Source of the DNA: a virus
IMG/VR virus record: IMGVR_UViG_3300025872_000213
Coordinates: 1 to 30,216 of that record
Direction: 5' to 3' (one strand)
Length of the DNA: 30,216 nucleotides
Under the pieces are notes generated by a model that made no database searches, was not told the origin of the DNA, and was given only the letters and a program-made list of their open reading frames with translations. Below are positions 1 to 8,211 of the stretch, in pieces. Position 1 is the first letter of the stretch, and the number at the start of each line of letters is the position of its first letter. The position numbers were made by a program, and so were the translations under genes.

Positions 1-113
1 GGTCCCGCTGGCCCTTGAGGGCCAGCAGGGCCAACAGGAAGGTCGGCTTTGGCAAGACGCAGAACGTCTCCCTCCGCCGTCCGTACCCGAACAAAATTGT
101 CGCCACTAGGCAT
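1..113 (-). CDS. Collagen-like tail fibre, N-terminus only (cut by window edge)
   Basis: Reading leftward from an ATG at 113, the first 37 codons are visible before the window ends. The start MPSGDNFVRVRTAEGDVL is followed by a Gly-Pro-rich run of the form GPAGPQGPAGP, the Gly-X-Y pattern of collagen-like phage fibres. The ATG overlaps the stop codon of the preceding gene by eight bases, the coupling seen throughout this leftward operon. Position at the end of the virion module, after another fibre-like gene, fits a trimeric receptor-binding fibre. The C-terminal receptor-binding part lies outside the window, so specificity cannot be judged. Confidence 0.6.
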   Translation of the reverse strand, partial: MPSGDNFVRVRTAEGDVLRLAKADLPVGPAGPQGPAG

Positions 114-807
114 TGTTCGTTCGGAGGAACGCGATAGTCAGCGTCTTCCCAGGACGGTACGTCCCTCCAGTATCGACACTGAACTCGGGCTTGATCGTCA
201 TGTTGGCCGCAGGGACATACACCGTATGCGAACATGAAATGAACGCATACTGGCCTGCGTCAGCCTGACCTGCAATATCGTTCGGGACGATCCGAGGCCC
301 GTTAAATATCGTACTTGCCCCCATCAGGATGCGAGTACGGAACAGGACAGTCGAGGATTCTGCCGCACCGATCGTGAACGACACCTGATACAAGCCGGCC
401 TTCGGGGCGGTGAACACGCCCGACGCATGGTCGTAGTCGTTGCCGACGTTCTGAACGAGATCCTCGAACTTGATTGTCGTCCAAGTGTTTGCGGTCACCG
501 TCTGGTTCCATGCAATGTTTCCGCCGTAATCGTTATCGTCCACGCGGGCAAACACATACGACCCGTGCGTATTTGCAGCGACCGCCGCATCGATCTGATC
601 GTCCACATACTTCTTGCGGGCCGCATGATTATCCGCAGTCGGATCTGCCCCGTGCAACGTCAGCCGTTCTGACATCGCAACCGACCCGTCCTTCTGCACG
701 GTCTGATCCTCGACAAAGTTCTTCAAGGCTGTGAAGTTCCCGTTCACCTCGTCAGCATCAGCCGACGTTCCATTCGAGAACGTCACAATCCCACTAACAG
801 ACCCCAC
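106..807 (-). CDS. Tail fibre/collar-like protein with C1q/TNF-like C-terminal domain
   Basis: This is a 233-residue protein with a GTG start at 807. The N-terminal third (through about residue 75) is polar, with an EVNGNFTALKNFVEDQ-type helix and a repeated K-Y-V-D-D motif common in phage fibre stalks. The C-terminal half (about 85-233) resembles the jelly-roll C1q/TNF fold used by phage fibre heads, with ASGVFTAPKAGLYQVSF as the typical strand and turn signature. It probably trimerises and helps bind the host surface. It lies between the hub-like gene and a collagen-like fibre, overlapping the latter by eight bases. The domain call is by pattern; the host target is unknown. Confidence 0.6.
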   Translation of the reverse strand: MGSVSGIVTFSNGTSADADEVNGNFTALKNFVEDQTVQKDGSVAMSERLTLHGADPTADNHAARKKYVDDQIDAAVAANTHGSYVFARVDDNDYGGNIAWNQTVTANTWTTIKFEDLVQNVGNDYDHASGVFTAPKAGLYQVSFTIGAAESSTVLFRTRILMGASTIFNGPRIVPNDIAGQADAGQYAFISCSHTVYVPAANMTIKPEFSVDTGGTYRPGKTLTIAFLRTNNA

Positions 808-812
808 TCAAA

Positions 813-2441
813 TCACCTCACAGCTTTCGGTAGAAACACCAGATCGATCGCATTCACACCCCACCGAGGAACCGCCTCAGTGTCGGCCCGCACCTCACCA
901 TTGAACACAAACGACACCGCATAAGCACTGCCGATCGCACGACCCCGCACGATCGTCTGATCGTCAGCAGAATTCGCACCCCACAAGCCCGAACCCCACA
1001 ACAGATCGCCCCACAAACCGCCAGCAGGTCGAGCATTCACAGCCAACGACATCGACCGACTGTTCACCGACGGCTCAAAATCGCGCAGCACAGTCACATC
1101 GATGGACGAATCCTCAGGGGCGTCCAACACGAACCTGGGGCGACGGAACCGTTTCTGCGCCCCCGACACACCCACCTTGTACCAGGCGGTCTGCAACAAC
1201 GACGAAAACAGTCGGCTGTCATCGCCCGTCACATCAGCAGATCCATCCTCATGGTCAAGGCTGTACAAGTAGGAGCCGCCCGCCCCCAACCCGAAATAGG
1301 TCACCGCAGAATTCTGCGGTCGGAACTCGACCATCGGGCCGATCCCGAACGTCGAAGTCGCATTCCCGAACGCATACTGATACCAGCCGCCCTGACGGCC
1401 CAACAGCGGATCGAACACAAACATCCGCATGTTCGTTTCAGAATCGAGCCACGGGACCGACACCCACAACCGTTGCGACATCCAGCCGCACGTCACCTGA
1501 TCCACAAACCCTGCTGGAATCTTCCGCTCGCCCAACAGGACCGACAGGTTCTGCCACAACCACTCCAACTTGTTCTCGGACGTGACCGCATACACGCCGT
1601 CATGTTCATCGAAGAAGAACAGACGGTTAGGGCCAACACAGACCGCTTCTTGCGATACTGCCCCGACCGAATCAGTCACCTGAATCAGTTGGAACGTGTC
1701 AGGCGTATAACCCGACAGAACCCACACCGACGACCGTTTGAAGATGTACAAGTTACGGCCGAACGACGCCAACCCTGTGATCGGCTCGCCGTAGCCGCCC
1801 ACATCAAACGTGTCGTCGGCCCGATAGTCCTCAGGTTCGTTCGGATGCGAGAACCGCACCCTGGAGATCATCTGGGCGCCACCCTCAAAGATGTTGGCGT
1901 GGAACAGAAACCCAGCATGAGTACACACGAAACGGGCCTGCGGCATGTAGCCGCCTTGCGGACTGTCCGTGTTGTCATTCCAGTTGCCGTCCGCATCGCC
2001 CAACGGGGTTGCGGACGTGCCGTCATAGGCGAGAGCGACCTGCTCAGAGTTACGTTGGATGTAACAGATCTCTTCGCCAGGGTTAGCGCCAGTCTGGCGG
2101 GCCAACGTTGCCGCACGCATACGGCCCGTCACCGACGGATGGCTCCCCCCCAACACTGCCGTGAACGTCGAACCGTCCGTCGACTTCTTAAAATTGTTTC
2201 CGTCCTGAACAAGTATCTGCGAAACTGTCGGCGCATAGTACGGCCACACGTTCCGTGCAGCCGAAAACGCCGTTTCGTTCAATGCGGCGACCGTCTTCCG
2301 TCGTTGAAACCCGCCGCGAGGCAGCAACGTGACGTTCAGACAGTCAACAACTTCGTTCTGGGCGAGCGTGAACGCATCACCCACATAGTTCAATCCGCCC
2401 GTCCAATCGACGTACTCGCGGACTTGCGGCCGGCGAGGCAT
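813..2441 (-). CDS. Tail hub/nozzle (DNA stabilisation) protein, P22 gp10-like or T7 gp12-like
   Basis: This is a 542-residue protein. The N-terminus contains GGLNYVGDAFTLAQNEVVDCLNV and then PRGGFQRRK, a signature I associate with podovirus tail hub or packaged-DNA stabilisation proteins: a short lead-in before a beta-propeller-like body that names the contributing genes and begins with a colinear NEV..NV motif. The middle is rich in aromatic and beta-type segments (for example NLYIFKRSSVWVLSG, RLFFFDEHDGVYAV), consistent with propeller blades. The C-terminus has a tryptophan/glycine-rich loop, GGLWGDLLWGSGLWG. It directly follows the connector-like gene, with three bases between stop and start. 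This order supports a short-tailed virion. The exact family is uncertain. Confidence 0.65.
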   Translation of the reverse strand: MPRRPQVREYVDWTGGLNYVGDAFTLAQNEVVDCLNVTLLPRGGFQRRKTVAALNETAFSAARNVWPYYAPTVSQILVQDGNNFKKSTDGSTFTAVLGGSHPSVTGRMRAATLARQTGANPGEEICYIQRNSEQVALAYDGTSATPLGDADGNWNDNTDSPQGGYMPQARFVCTHAGFLFHANIFEGGAQMISRVRFSHPNEPEDYRADDTFDVGGYGEPITGLASFGRNLYIFKRSSVWVLSGYTPDTFQLIQVTDSVGAVSQEAVCVGPNRLFFFDEHDGVYAVTSENKLEWLWQNLSVLLGERKIPAGFVDQVTCGWMSQRLWVSVPWLDSETNMRMFVFDPLLGRQGGWYQYAFGNATSTFGIGPMVEFRPQNSAVTYFGLGAGGSYLYSLDHEDGSADVTGDDSRLFSSLLQTAWYKVGVSGAQKRFRRPRFVLDAPEDSSIDVTVLRDFEPSVNSRSMSLAVNARPAGGLWGDLLWGSGLWGANSADDQTIVRGRAIGSAYAVSFVFNGEVRADTEAVPRWGVNAIDLVFLPKAVR

Positions 2442-2444
2442 CGG

Positions 2445-3131
2445 CTACCACTCCCAAGAGTAAGCAAGTCGTTCGGGCAGCAACGGACTGTCGTGTCCCG
2501 AACCGATCGTCTGAACTCCCGCCTTCGGAGCACGCAGATAACGGCGACGCAACAGATCGAGCTGCCGTTCAAACCGTGCCAGCTTCTGCTGCGACATCAC
2601 TTCGTCGTCGTTCCACTCGTACGCCCGAGTCAACATCCACTCGCACACCAACGGATCGAACTCGGACGGCAGATCGACCATCTGATCGTCGTTCGTGGCG
2701 ACGATCGGCTGACGGTACCCTCGGGCCACATAGGTGGCCGACGATGCGGGCACAGGCCAGATGTACACGCTGCCGTCAAACAGCGACCATTCGGTCGGGT
2801 TTCCTGCCGTTCCGTTCGACCAGGCGTGCCGTGCTACCTCACGTTCGTGAGGCATGTACTTCATCAGCCAGCGTTCCGCCTCGACCGACAAGATCGCGTC
2901 AGGGTAAGCGCCAGCATCGTCCGTTGCTGCAATCGCAGCGAAACTGATCTGATCTGTGCAAGTGAACGTCCACGAATGTTCGTAAAACTGCCACGACTCG
3001 AACGTCCGTTGGATCCGATCGACCGCCTCGTTGCGCCACACATCGAGCAGTGTGTCGGGAAGGTCTTCTTCGTCGCTGTCAAGGAACGTCCGCACATAGT
3101 CGGACATTGCCCCGACGGTCATCAGCCCCAC
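2445..3131 (-). CDS. Head-tail connector/adaptor protein
   Basis: This protein of about 228 residues is predicted to form the adaptor ring below the portal. The N-terminal part is helical (MSDYVRTFLDSDEEDLPDTLLDVW, then RIQRTFESWQFYEHSW). It ends in a long helix, MSQQKLARFERQLDLLRRRY, typical of phage adaptor proteins. An aromatic middle segment with YPDAIL and WSLFDGSVYIWP matches the style of podovirus gp4-like adaptors. The start is either the GTG at 3131 or the ATG at 3122; the longer form is given. It sits between a small head gene and the hub-like gene. The assignment rests on position and overall pattern, not on a unique motif. Confidence 0.55.
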   Translation of the reverse strand: MGLMTVGAMSDYVRTFLDSDEEDLPDTLLDVWRNEAVDRIQRTFESWQFYEHSWTFTCTDQISFAAIAATDDAGAYPDAILSVEAERWLMKYMPHEREVARHAWSNGTAGNPTEWSLFDGSVYIWPVPASSATYVARGYRQPIVATNDDQMVDLPSEFDPLVCEWMLTRAYEWNDDEVMSQQKLARFERQLDLLRRRYLRAPKAGVQTIGSGHDSPLLPERLAYSWEW

Positions 3132-3137
3132 GGTCGC

Positions 3138-3404
3138 CTACCCGTGCGGGTCGTGATCGGAACAGAACCGTTCGCCAGGCTTCGCTTTCGCGTTACAGTC
3201 ATGCCCGTCCGTCCGTAGCCCCTCACAGGTTTGACGGTCGTTGTACGGTTCCGCATACGGAACATCAGACACGTACAGGCGGCCCTGACCGTGCGGACGA
3301 TGAGCGGTCATCTTCGCGTCGGCAGGGACGACCCCAGCGATGCCGTAGGGGCGAGCGTCCTCTACCCCTACAAGCATCGACGGGACACGCTGAGCGTCGG
3401 ACAT
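3138..3404 (-). CDS. Small unknown protein with a C-terminal Cys/His zinc-binding-like motif
   Basis: This is an 88-residue protein that I do not recognise. The last third has Cys-x8-Cys-x8-Cys-x2-His spacing (CEGLRTDGHDCNAKAKPGERFCSDH), like the small treble-clef or zinc-knuckle modules seen in many phage proteins. Upstream there is a PSMLVGVEDARPYGIAGVVPADAKMTAHRPHG segment. Its ATG overlaps the stop of the preceding small head gene in a TGATG junction, so it is co-translated within the coat-to-connector segment. A structural or completion role is plausible from position only. Confidence 0.7.
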   Translation of the reverse strand: MSDAQRVPSMLVGVEDARPYGIAGVVPADAKMTAHRPHGQGRLYVSDVPYAEPYNDRQTCEGLRTDGHDCNAKAKPGERFCSDHDPHG

Positions 3405-3790
3405 CAGATCCCGACTACCACAAACGTGTACACATGGTCAGACACCGATGTGGTGTCGGCCACCTCAGTTTCGTCAGCCCCGTACAGGGTGACAGTAGCC
3501 ATCGGACCCCCCGACGTAAGTCGAGGGACCGCATCACCGCTGCTGTTCGCTCCCGCATCGCACACCACCGCAAGGTGGTGGATCTCTGCGAGGCCGAACG
3601 TTGCAGGGTCAAGCTCGAACCCGCCCGTCTCGTAGGTGCCCGACAGGGTCACCTGAGATGTGCGGATCCGCTTATTCGGGGCAACCTCACTGACAGTCGC
3701 TGCGACTGCCCCGCCGGAAGGGCCATACGGACCCTTCCAGGCGGGCTTCACAGCGCTGGCAGGTGCGGCCGCAGTAGCGGTCACTGCCAT
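3404..3790 (-). CDS. Small head protein, possible capsid decoration
   Basis: This is a 128-residue protein directly downstream of the coat gene. The N-terminus is Ala-rich (MAVTATAAAPASAVK). The rest alternates hydrophobic and polar residues in strands, such as QVTLSGTYETGGFEL and MATVTLYGADETEVADTTSV, with a VYTFVVVGI C-terminal strand. This beta-rich build, small size and position next to the major capsid gene are typical of head decoration or stabilising proteins. I see no specific family motif, so decoration is an inference. Thirteen bases separate its start from the coat stop. Confidence 0.6.
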   Translation of the reverse strand: MAVTATAAAPASAVKPAWKGPYGPSGGAVAATVSEVAPNKRIRTSQVTLSGTYETGGFELDPATFGLAEIHHLAVVCDAGANSSGDAVPRLTSGGPMATVTLYGADETEVADTTSVSDHVYTFVVVGI

Positions 3791-3802
3791 TTATGCCTCC
3801 TG

Positions 3803-4774
3803 TCAGGCGGTCGCGCCCGTGATCTTGCCAAGGCGGCGACGGCAGTTCGTCACCAGGTTGCCGTAGCAGATGATCTGGGCGTAGCGGGCGTCCTGGTTCG
3901 TCGGACGGATGAACGGCGTCGAGGAGAACCACTTGGACGATCCCCGAGCAATCCACACGTGCTTCGAGTTCAGGAAGTAGACAACACCCGAGTCGTAGTT
4001 CGCCTCACCGAGAACGTCGCCGTTGTCGACCGCAAAGTCGAACACGACGGGCGCACCACGGTAGAGGAGGTTTACGAAGCCGGCGTCGGCCGTCCCAGGG
4101 TCCGAGTAGCGAAGCTGCGGCTGAAGCAGCGACTCGTACTTCTCCCAGAGCGACTGGCTGGTGATGATGAAGTCGGGAGTGTCCGACCCGCCCTGAGCAG
4201 TACCGTTCCACGCCGCCGACATCGCAGCGATCGTGAGCGGCCCGTTCAGCTCATCCTTGTACGACTTCCACGTGGCGTGGTTGTCGGGGTCCAGACCGCC
4301 ACACGTCGACGTGTCATCGATGATGCCGGCAAGACCGTTCCAGTCGTCGCCGCCAGCGGCGTCCGAAAGGAACTGGACGGTGAACAGGTCAGCAAGGGAC
4401 TCCTCGGCCTGCATGATCTTCGCCTGAAGCAGATCAATCACAGCCTCACGGCCGTTGTTCTGCTGCTCCTCCAGGCCGGCGATCGCGACCGACACGGCAG
4501 CCTGCTTCCACAGCCACTCGGCGGCAGTCATGCCGTCCTGCGGAGTGATGTTCAGGTTGTCGTAGAGGCCGTATACGCCAGCGGTGCTGTTCGCACCCTC
4601 GACCAGCGGAGTGACGATACGGGCACCGCCCGAGTACGTCTTGATACGGTTCTTCGACTTCAGGTAGTTGAGCAGCGGACGGGCCTGAAAAACGTTGTTC
4701 TCCAGAGTTGACGCGTAGTTGTACAGCGTGGTGCTGAGAATCGCGTCGTAATCAAGCGACGTAGTGTCAGCCAT
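3803..4774 (-). CDS. Major capsid (coat) protein
   Basis: This is a 323-residue protein starting with MADTTSLDYDAILSTTLYNY at an ATG with GGAGAG upstream. The region LENNVFQARPLLNYLKSKNRIKTYSGG is a typical coat-protein N-arm and beta-hinge, of the kind found in HK97-fold proteins annotated as phage major capsid. Later segments (DFIITSQSLWEKYES; RGAPVVFDFAVDNGDVL; YFLNSKHVWIARG) match the A-domain and P-domain strands of that group. It follows the scaffold gene at 25 bases, the usual scaffold-coat order. It would assemble the procapsid with the scaffold and portal. Confidence 0.85.
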   Translation of the reverse strand: MADTTSLDYDAILSTTLYNYASTLENNVFQARPLLNYLKSKNRIKTYSGGARIVTPLVEGANSTAGVYGLYDNLNITPQDGMTAAEWLWKQAAVSVAIAGLEEQQNNGREAVIDLLQAKIMQAEESLADLFTVQFLSDAAGGDDWNGLAGIIDDTSTCGGLDPDNHATWKSYKDELNGPLTIAAMSAAWNGTAQGGSDTPDFIITSQSLWEKYESLLQPQLRYSDPGTADAGFVNLLYRGAPVVFDFAVDNGDVLGEANYDSGVVYFLNSKHVWIARGSSKWFSSTPFIRPTNQDARYAQIICYGNLVTNCRRRLGKITGATA

Positions 4775-4799
4775 CGGTTTCTATCTCTCCTGTGGTGGG

Positions 4800-5564
4800 T
4801 TAGCCGACGCCGTGGGCGGCTTCGGCAGCTCTGAACGCATCTGCGACGCTCAGCGGGGCAGCACCACCCCCAGGTGCGACAGCACCAGCAGCAACACCGT
4901 GCCCGCCAGCAACAGGAGGCGCTTGCGCCTTCCGCTGCTGAACCGAACGGTCAGCGGCCATACGACTCATCCGATCAAACGCAAACGCTTTGAACGCTGC
5001 GTCAAGATCGGCAATCTGCCGTTCGACCGCAAACTGCAACAGTTCGGTGTCATCAAATTGGACACCGTACGTCTGATGCAGTCCTGCTAGTTCTCTGTCA
5101 ATCTGGGCTTGGGCACGCTCCATCTGAGCCTGCTGCATGAACTGCTCGACCTGCTGCCAACGCGGATCGGAAGCGTTGTCGTCCCCGTCAGGCACAGCGA
5201 ACGGATCTTCCCGCTGGGCGGGCCGATCGTCCATCTGGCCGATCGGAAGTCCGTACGCCTGCGCCATCTCCCGAATCACATACTCGGGATCGGCTTCGAT
5301 CGCATTCCACAGCCGCTCAGCATGGGTGAGCTGCTCACGCTCGGCTGCCAACTCTTGCGTTTTACGGGTGTAATCGGCTTGACGTTGGTAGCCGTTCAGT
5401 GCCTCTTCGAGGCTGACCTGCATTTCTTCGCCGCCCACCTTCACGGTGAACTGGCTCGGAACTGCCGGCTGCGTCCCTTCCTCGACCTGTTCGGCCGGCT
5501 GGCCGAATGTGTCGGACGGGTCAATGTCGGACGGCTGATCGCCGCCGATCATGTCAGTGTCCAC
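4800..5564 (-). CDS. Scaffolding protein
   Basis: This is a 254-residue acidic, largely helical protein. The centre has a long Glu/Gln/Arg-rich helix (TRKTQELAAEREQLTHAERLW), then low-complexity and Gln-rich segments (QQVEQFMQQAQMERAQAQ). The C-terminus is Ala/Gly-rich and ends in a short amphipathic helix, DAFRAAEAAHGVG. This composition and its place directly before the coat gene are standard for phage scaffolds, which guide coat assembly and then leave or are degraded. The start is the GTG at 5564 with GAGGA upstream. A pair of mutually exclusive hairpins lies in the leader just upstream. Confidence 0.8.
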   Translation of the reverse strand: MDTDMIGGDQPSDIDPSDTFGQPAEQVEEGTQPAVPSQFTVKVGGEEMQVSLEEALNGYQRQADYTRKTQELAAEREQLTHAERLWNAIEADPEYVIREMAQAYGLPIGQMDDRPAQREDPFAVPDGDDNASDPRWQQVEQFMQQAQMERAQAQIDRELAGLHQTYGVQFDDTELLQFAVERQIADLDAAFKAFAFDRMSRMAADRSVQQRKAQAPPVAGGHGVAAGAVAPGGGAAPLSVADAFRAAEAAHGVG

Positions 5565-5589
5565 AGAATCCTCACGGGTTGTTCTGTCA

Positions 5590-5618
5590 GGCCAAATCTT
5601 GGCCTCATATCAGAGGCC
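5590..5618. promoter_or_regulatory. Overlapping alternative hairpins upstream of the scaffold-coat genes
   Basis: Between the repeat-protein gene and the scaffold gene there are two hairpins that share four bases. The first is GGCCAA-ATC-TTGGCC (5590-5604) and the second is GGCCTC-ATATCA-GAGGCC (5601-5618). Both cannot form at once. In the leftward transcript this could act as an attenuator, a processing site or a weak terminator that sets capsid gene dosage. The pairing is seen directly; the role is inferred. Confidence 0.45.
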
Positions 5619-5631
5619 GAACTGTCCCGTC
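5614..5631. repeat. 18-bp exact intergenic repeat, copy 1 (second copy at 12110-12127)
   Basis: The sequence AGGCCGAACTGTCCCGTC is present at 5614-5631 and again, identically, at 12110-12127. Both copies lie in the short gaps of the leftward virion operon, right after a gene's stop codon. Copy 1 follows the repeat-protein gene and copy 2 follows the large terminase. Shared intergenic position suggests a transcript-processing, promoter or protein-binding site. I saw no third copy by eye. Confidence 0.6.
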
Positions 5632-6307
5632 AGAGACGCAACGCCCACCCGTCAGGACCGACCAACAATGGGGTTACAGCAGCGGGGGAGGTGATGTCCC
5701 ATACGATCCGCCAACTTCCCGACCCGATTCCGTTTGGATACACGGACTGGTCGTACGAGATGGACGGCACGCCGATGGCGGCTGTTGACGCAATCCCGCT
5801 CAACGAAACGGTGGTCGCCGCGATCGTAACGGTGACAGTCCCGACCGTGTCCGTGGGGACGATGCTTGTCGGGTTGGCTGTGACGGCCCCTGCGGTCAGG
5901 GAGGGAACGCCGACAAGGATGGTGCTGCCTACCCCCGTCGGGTTGATTGTGACTGCGCCCGCGTTTACAGACGGTGCCCCGAATGCTGCATTGTTGGTCA
6001 GGCTGGTTGGGTTGACCGTGACAGCCCCTGCGGACAATGCGGGATTGCCGACCGATATGGTGCTATCCAGCCCGACGGGGTTGACAGTGACGGCCCCTGC
6101 CGTAACAGAAACGGTTCCGACAGCACTCGTCGGATCGATCGATGACGGCGATGCCGAGACTGCGCCCGCTTGAACGGTGGCGGTCCCGATAACGCTGCCG
6201 CTTGCAATGCTGGCAGGTTCGATCAGGAGCGGTTCTAAAAGGCGTTCTTCGCCTGCTCCCGATTCCAGCAGCCGATAGTCGCCGCTTTCAAGGATGCGGC
6301 GAGCCAC
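5630..6307 (-). CDS. Repetitive beta-structured virion protein with about six AGAVTVNP repeats
   Basis: This is a 225-residue protein with a GTG start at 6307. Residues about 35-175 consist of tandem units of 23-24 residues with the core AGAVTVNP (variants AGAVSASP, AGAVTINP, AGAVTANP). Each core is preceded by a small-residue strand such as VGTVSVT and followed by a Ser/Thr turn. The repeats should stack as beta-strands, like fibre shafts or surface decoration. The C-terminus is different: ISYDQSVYPNGIGSGSWRIVWDI. It lies between a glycine-rich fibre gene and the scaffold gene. Function is unknown; adhesin-like or head-fibre roles are possible. Confidence 0.7.
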   Translation of the reverse strand: MARRILESGDYRLLESGAGEERLLEPLLIEPASIASGSVIGTATVQAGAVSASPSSIDPTSAVGTVSVTAGAVTVNPVGLDSTISVGNPALSAGAVTVNPTSLTNNAAFGAPSVNAGAVTINPTGVGSTILVGVPSLTAGAVTANPTSIVPTDTVGTVTVTIAATTVSLSGIASTAAIGVPSISYDQSVYPNGIGSGSWRIVWDITSPAAVTPLLVGPDGWALRL

Positions 6308-6309
6308 GG

Positions 6310-6456
6310 CTATCCGCCCTCAAACTGCTCTGCAAGTACCTCGGGAATAGCGACGGCACGCAACGGCGGTTCGGGACTCCACGTGTCCGTATTGCCGTCC
6401 CACAGAACAATGTTTACAACGTTGTCGTTTTCATCCAACAGATAATAACGGCCCAT
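6310..6456 (-). CDS. Small unknown virion-module protein
   Basis: This is a 48-residue protein beginning MGRYYLLDENDNVVNIVLWDG, with the ATG at 6456 and stop at 6310. The YYLLDENDNVVNIV start resembles short tail accessory or fibre-associated peptides encoded next to phage fibre genes. The rest is WSPEPPLRAVAIPEVLAEQFEGG. A longer reading frame runs upstream, but it is the antisense-like glycine repeat of the neighbour, so this ATG is preferred. It ends two bases before the GTG of the repeat protein. Confidence 0.55.
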   Translation of the reverse strand: MGRYYLLDENDNVVNIVLWDGNTDTWSPEPPLRAVAIPEVLAEQFEGG

Positions 6457-6463
6457 CGTGTTC

Positions 6464-7804
6464 CTACTCGCTAACAATGACGGCAATGCCGTCACCGCCC
6501 GTGCCGCCGTTACCGCCAGCAACCGACCCGAAACCGCCTGACGCGCCGCCCCCGCCGCCGCCATACTTGCCGCCGTTACCGCCAGCAAACCCCGCATTTG
6601 CTGTAGATCCCCGACCGCGACCGCCGCCCCCGCCGCCACCGCCGACAATGGCGTTAGCGGAAATTGTCGTAGCGGCCGTGCCGTTCCCCCCAGTGAGAGT
6701 GCTCGAAGTTCCTCCCGCTCCGCCCGCCAACCCGACACCGTTTGTGCCGACACCGTAACCGCCGTCCCCCCCCGCCAAACCGTCCGACACGCCCGTGCCC
6801 GTAATGCCTCCCGCGCCGCCCGCTCCAGCCCCAGGCACCATTCCCAACACGTTGCCTTGATAGCCCGCAGAGCCATCTACGGCACTTACCCCGTAAGTGA
6901 GGCCGCGTCCTTTGCCTGTACCTCCTGTCCCGAAAGTGGTGGAATTGCCGCCGCCGCCACCCTTGCCGCCTTCGGCCACCCACTTAGACGAAGACGGAAA
7001 ATGAGTGTTGCCTCCGTCTCCGCCCGTACCGCCCGTGGCTGGGGCAGTAGCGTTGCTGGCCGATCCCGTCCCTGCCGTCCCGCCCGACCCGACCGTGGCC
7101 GTTTCGGTAGCCGAAAAATCTGCAATCGGAATGTTCTGAAACGGGGTGATTCCCGCTGCCTGTCCGCCCCCGCCGCCGTACGAGGTCCCCGCCGTCATTC
7201 TGCCGCCGCCGCCTCCTCCGCCGCCGCCTCCAATCAGGATGCCGCGCACCGTCGCACACCCGAACGGTTTGCGCCACTGGCCCGACGAAGCAAACGTTTG
7301 GACATCCAAGATGGGGGTGCGGCTGACCGTCACCCATTTGGTGGCCCCGTCAGAACGGAACGTGAACGATCCGTAAGGGGCGCGGATAACCGCCCAGTTG
7401 GAAGATGGGGCGACTCCGTCTACCGTATCGGTGCTGTTGCATTTCACCGAAATTGTGTTTGTGGCGGTGACCGACCCCGATTCGTCGGCAACTGTCACCA
7501 TTGCTCCTGCTGGAACGTCGCTCGCATCTTGCAACGTGATTGTGACCGCGCCCGTCAGCGCCGTGGTGTTAGCAATCAAACGAACCGTCTTGTCTGTTTC
7601 GGTGTACGCCGACGACGAGTACGACGCGACCTTCCGCTTGAACAGCGTTGCTTCTAGGCCGTCGCGGGTCACCCGCTTGTTTGTGCCTTCCGATCCAGAG
7701 TTAGGCCCTGACAGGTCATCTTTGTCGACAATTTCAAACAGGTCGTTTGTGGCAATGTCGGTACCCGCCAGCAATTCCAGATCGCTGATGCGCTGATCAG
7801 CCAT
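6464..7804 (-). CDS. Glycine-rich tail fibre / receptor-binding protein
   Basis: This is a 446-residue protein. The N-terminal 60 residues (MADQRISDLELLAGTDIATNDLFEIVDK) are the virion-attachment type seen at the start of many phage fibre proteins. Residues about 60-165 form a beta-rich shaft (RLIANTTALTGAVTITLQDA). From about residue 185 the protein turns into long glycine runs (GGGGGGGGGGR; GGGGGRGRGS; GGGGGASGGFGS), ending DGIAVIVSE. Polyglycine sandwich domains of this kind form the receptor-binding tips of some phage adhesins. Its start overlaps the preceding stop (TGATG). This is a strong host-range candidate. Confidence 0.7.
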   Translation of the reverse strand: MADQRISDLELLAGTDIATNDLFEIVDKDDLSGPNSGSEGTNKRVTRDGLEATLFKRKVASYSSSAYTETDKTVRLIANTTALTGAVTITLQDASDVPAGAMVTVADESGSVTATNTISVKCNSTDTVDGVAPSSNWAVIRAPYGSFTFRSDGATKWVTVSRTPILDVQTFASSGQWRKPFGCATVRGILIGGGGGGGGGGRMTAGTSYGGGGGQAAGITPFQNIPIADFSATETATVGSGGTAGTGSASNATAPATGGTGGDGGNTHFPSSSKWVAEGGKGGGGGNSTTFGTGGTGKGRGLTYGVSAVDGSAGYQGNVLGMVPGAGAGGAGGITGTGVSDGLAGGDGGYGVGTNGVGLAGGAGGTSSTLTGGNGTAATTISANAIVGGGGGGGGRGRGSTANAGFAGGNGGKYGGGGGGASGGFGSVAGGNGGTGGDGIAVIVSE

Positions 7805-8211
7805 CAGAGTTTAAAAATCTTGTTAGCGCCGTTATCCCACACCACATTGATGTTCCCGCCGTTTGGCGTCACCGAAAACCCGTCGATGTACGCGATCAAC
7901 GGCGAAGTCGCGGCAGAACCGCTGTCTTGATAGATCACCAGCGCGTTCGCAGCCTTCGTCCCATCGACCGCCACCGACGTGAACGTCGCATCGCCCGCAT
8001 CAAACACGCCATCAGTTACCCCGATCGATCCGAGCGTCTGATCGGTAGAAGCACCGTACGAAGTCACCGACGACTTGTACTGGTGGGCAGCACTGTACGT
8101 GTAATCGGTGGTACTAACCAACGCCACCTTGATCGTGCCCGAATCCAGATCAATGCTGGGATTCTGGCTTAGGAACGACTGCTTCGCTTTCGGGTAGAGA
8201 GCTGAGGCCAT
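7804..8211 (-). CDS. Small virion protein, conserved phage type
   Basis: This is a 135-residue protein starting MASALYPKAKQSFLSQNPSIDLDSGTIKVALVST. The pattern of an Ala-Leu-Tyr-Pro-Lys start, then D-x-x-x-x-T-I-K-V-A-L-V, then YTYSAAHQY, is one I know from small proteins encoded among head and tail genes of many phages. Its role is not settled. The beta-strand content (NALVIYQDSG; LIAYIDGFSVTPNGGNINVVWDNG) fits a decoration or tail-tip subunit. It overlaps the neighbouring gene in a TAATG junction. Confidence 0.7.
   Translation of the reverse strand: MASALYPKAKQSFLSQNPSIDLDSGTIKVALVSTTDYTYSAAHQYKSSVTSYGASTDQTLGSIGVTDGVFDAGDATFTSVAVDGTKAANALVIYQDSGSAATSPLIAYIDGFSVTPNGGNINVVWDNGANKIFKL

Noticed and set aside
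1251-4711. Long rightward open frames of 655 and 553 codons antisense to the hub, connector, coat and small head genes
   Set aside because: They have Arg/His/Pro-rich composition and no domain patterns, and they lie wholly opposite well-supported virion genes. They are mirror frames caused by high GC content.
6477-7376. Pro-rich rightward frames and CCGCCG repeats that look like a simple-sequence array or CRISPR
   Set aside because: They are the reverse of the polyglycine codons of the fibre gene. There is no constant repeat-spacer spacing.
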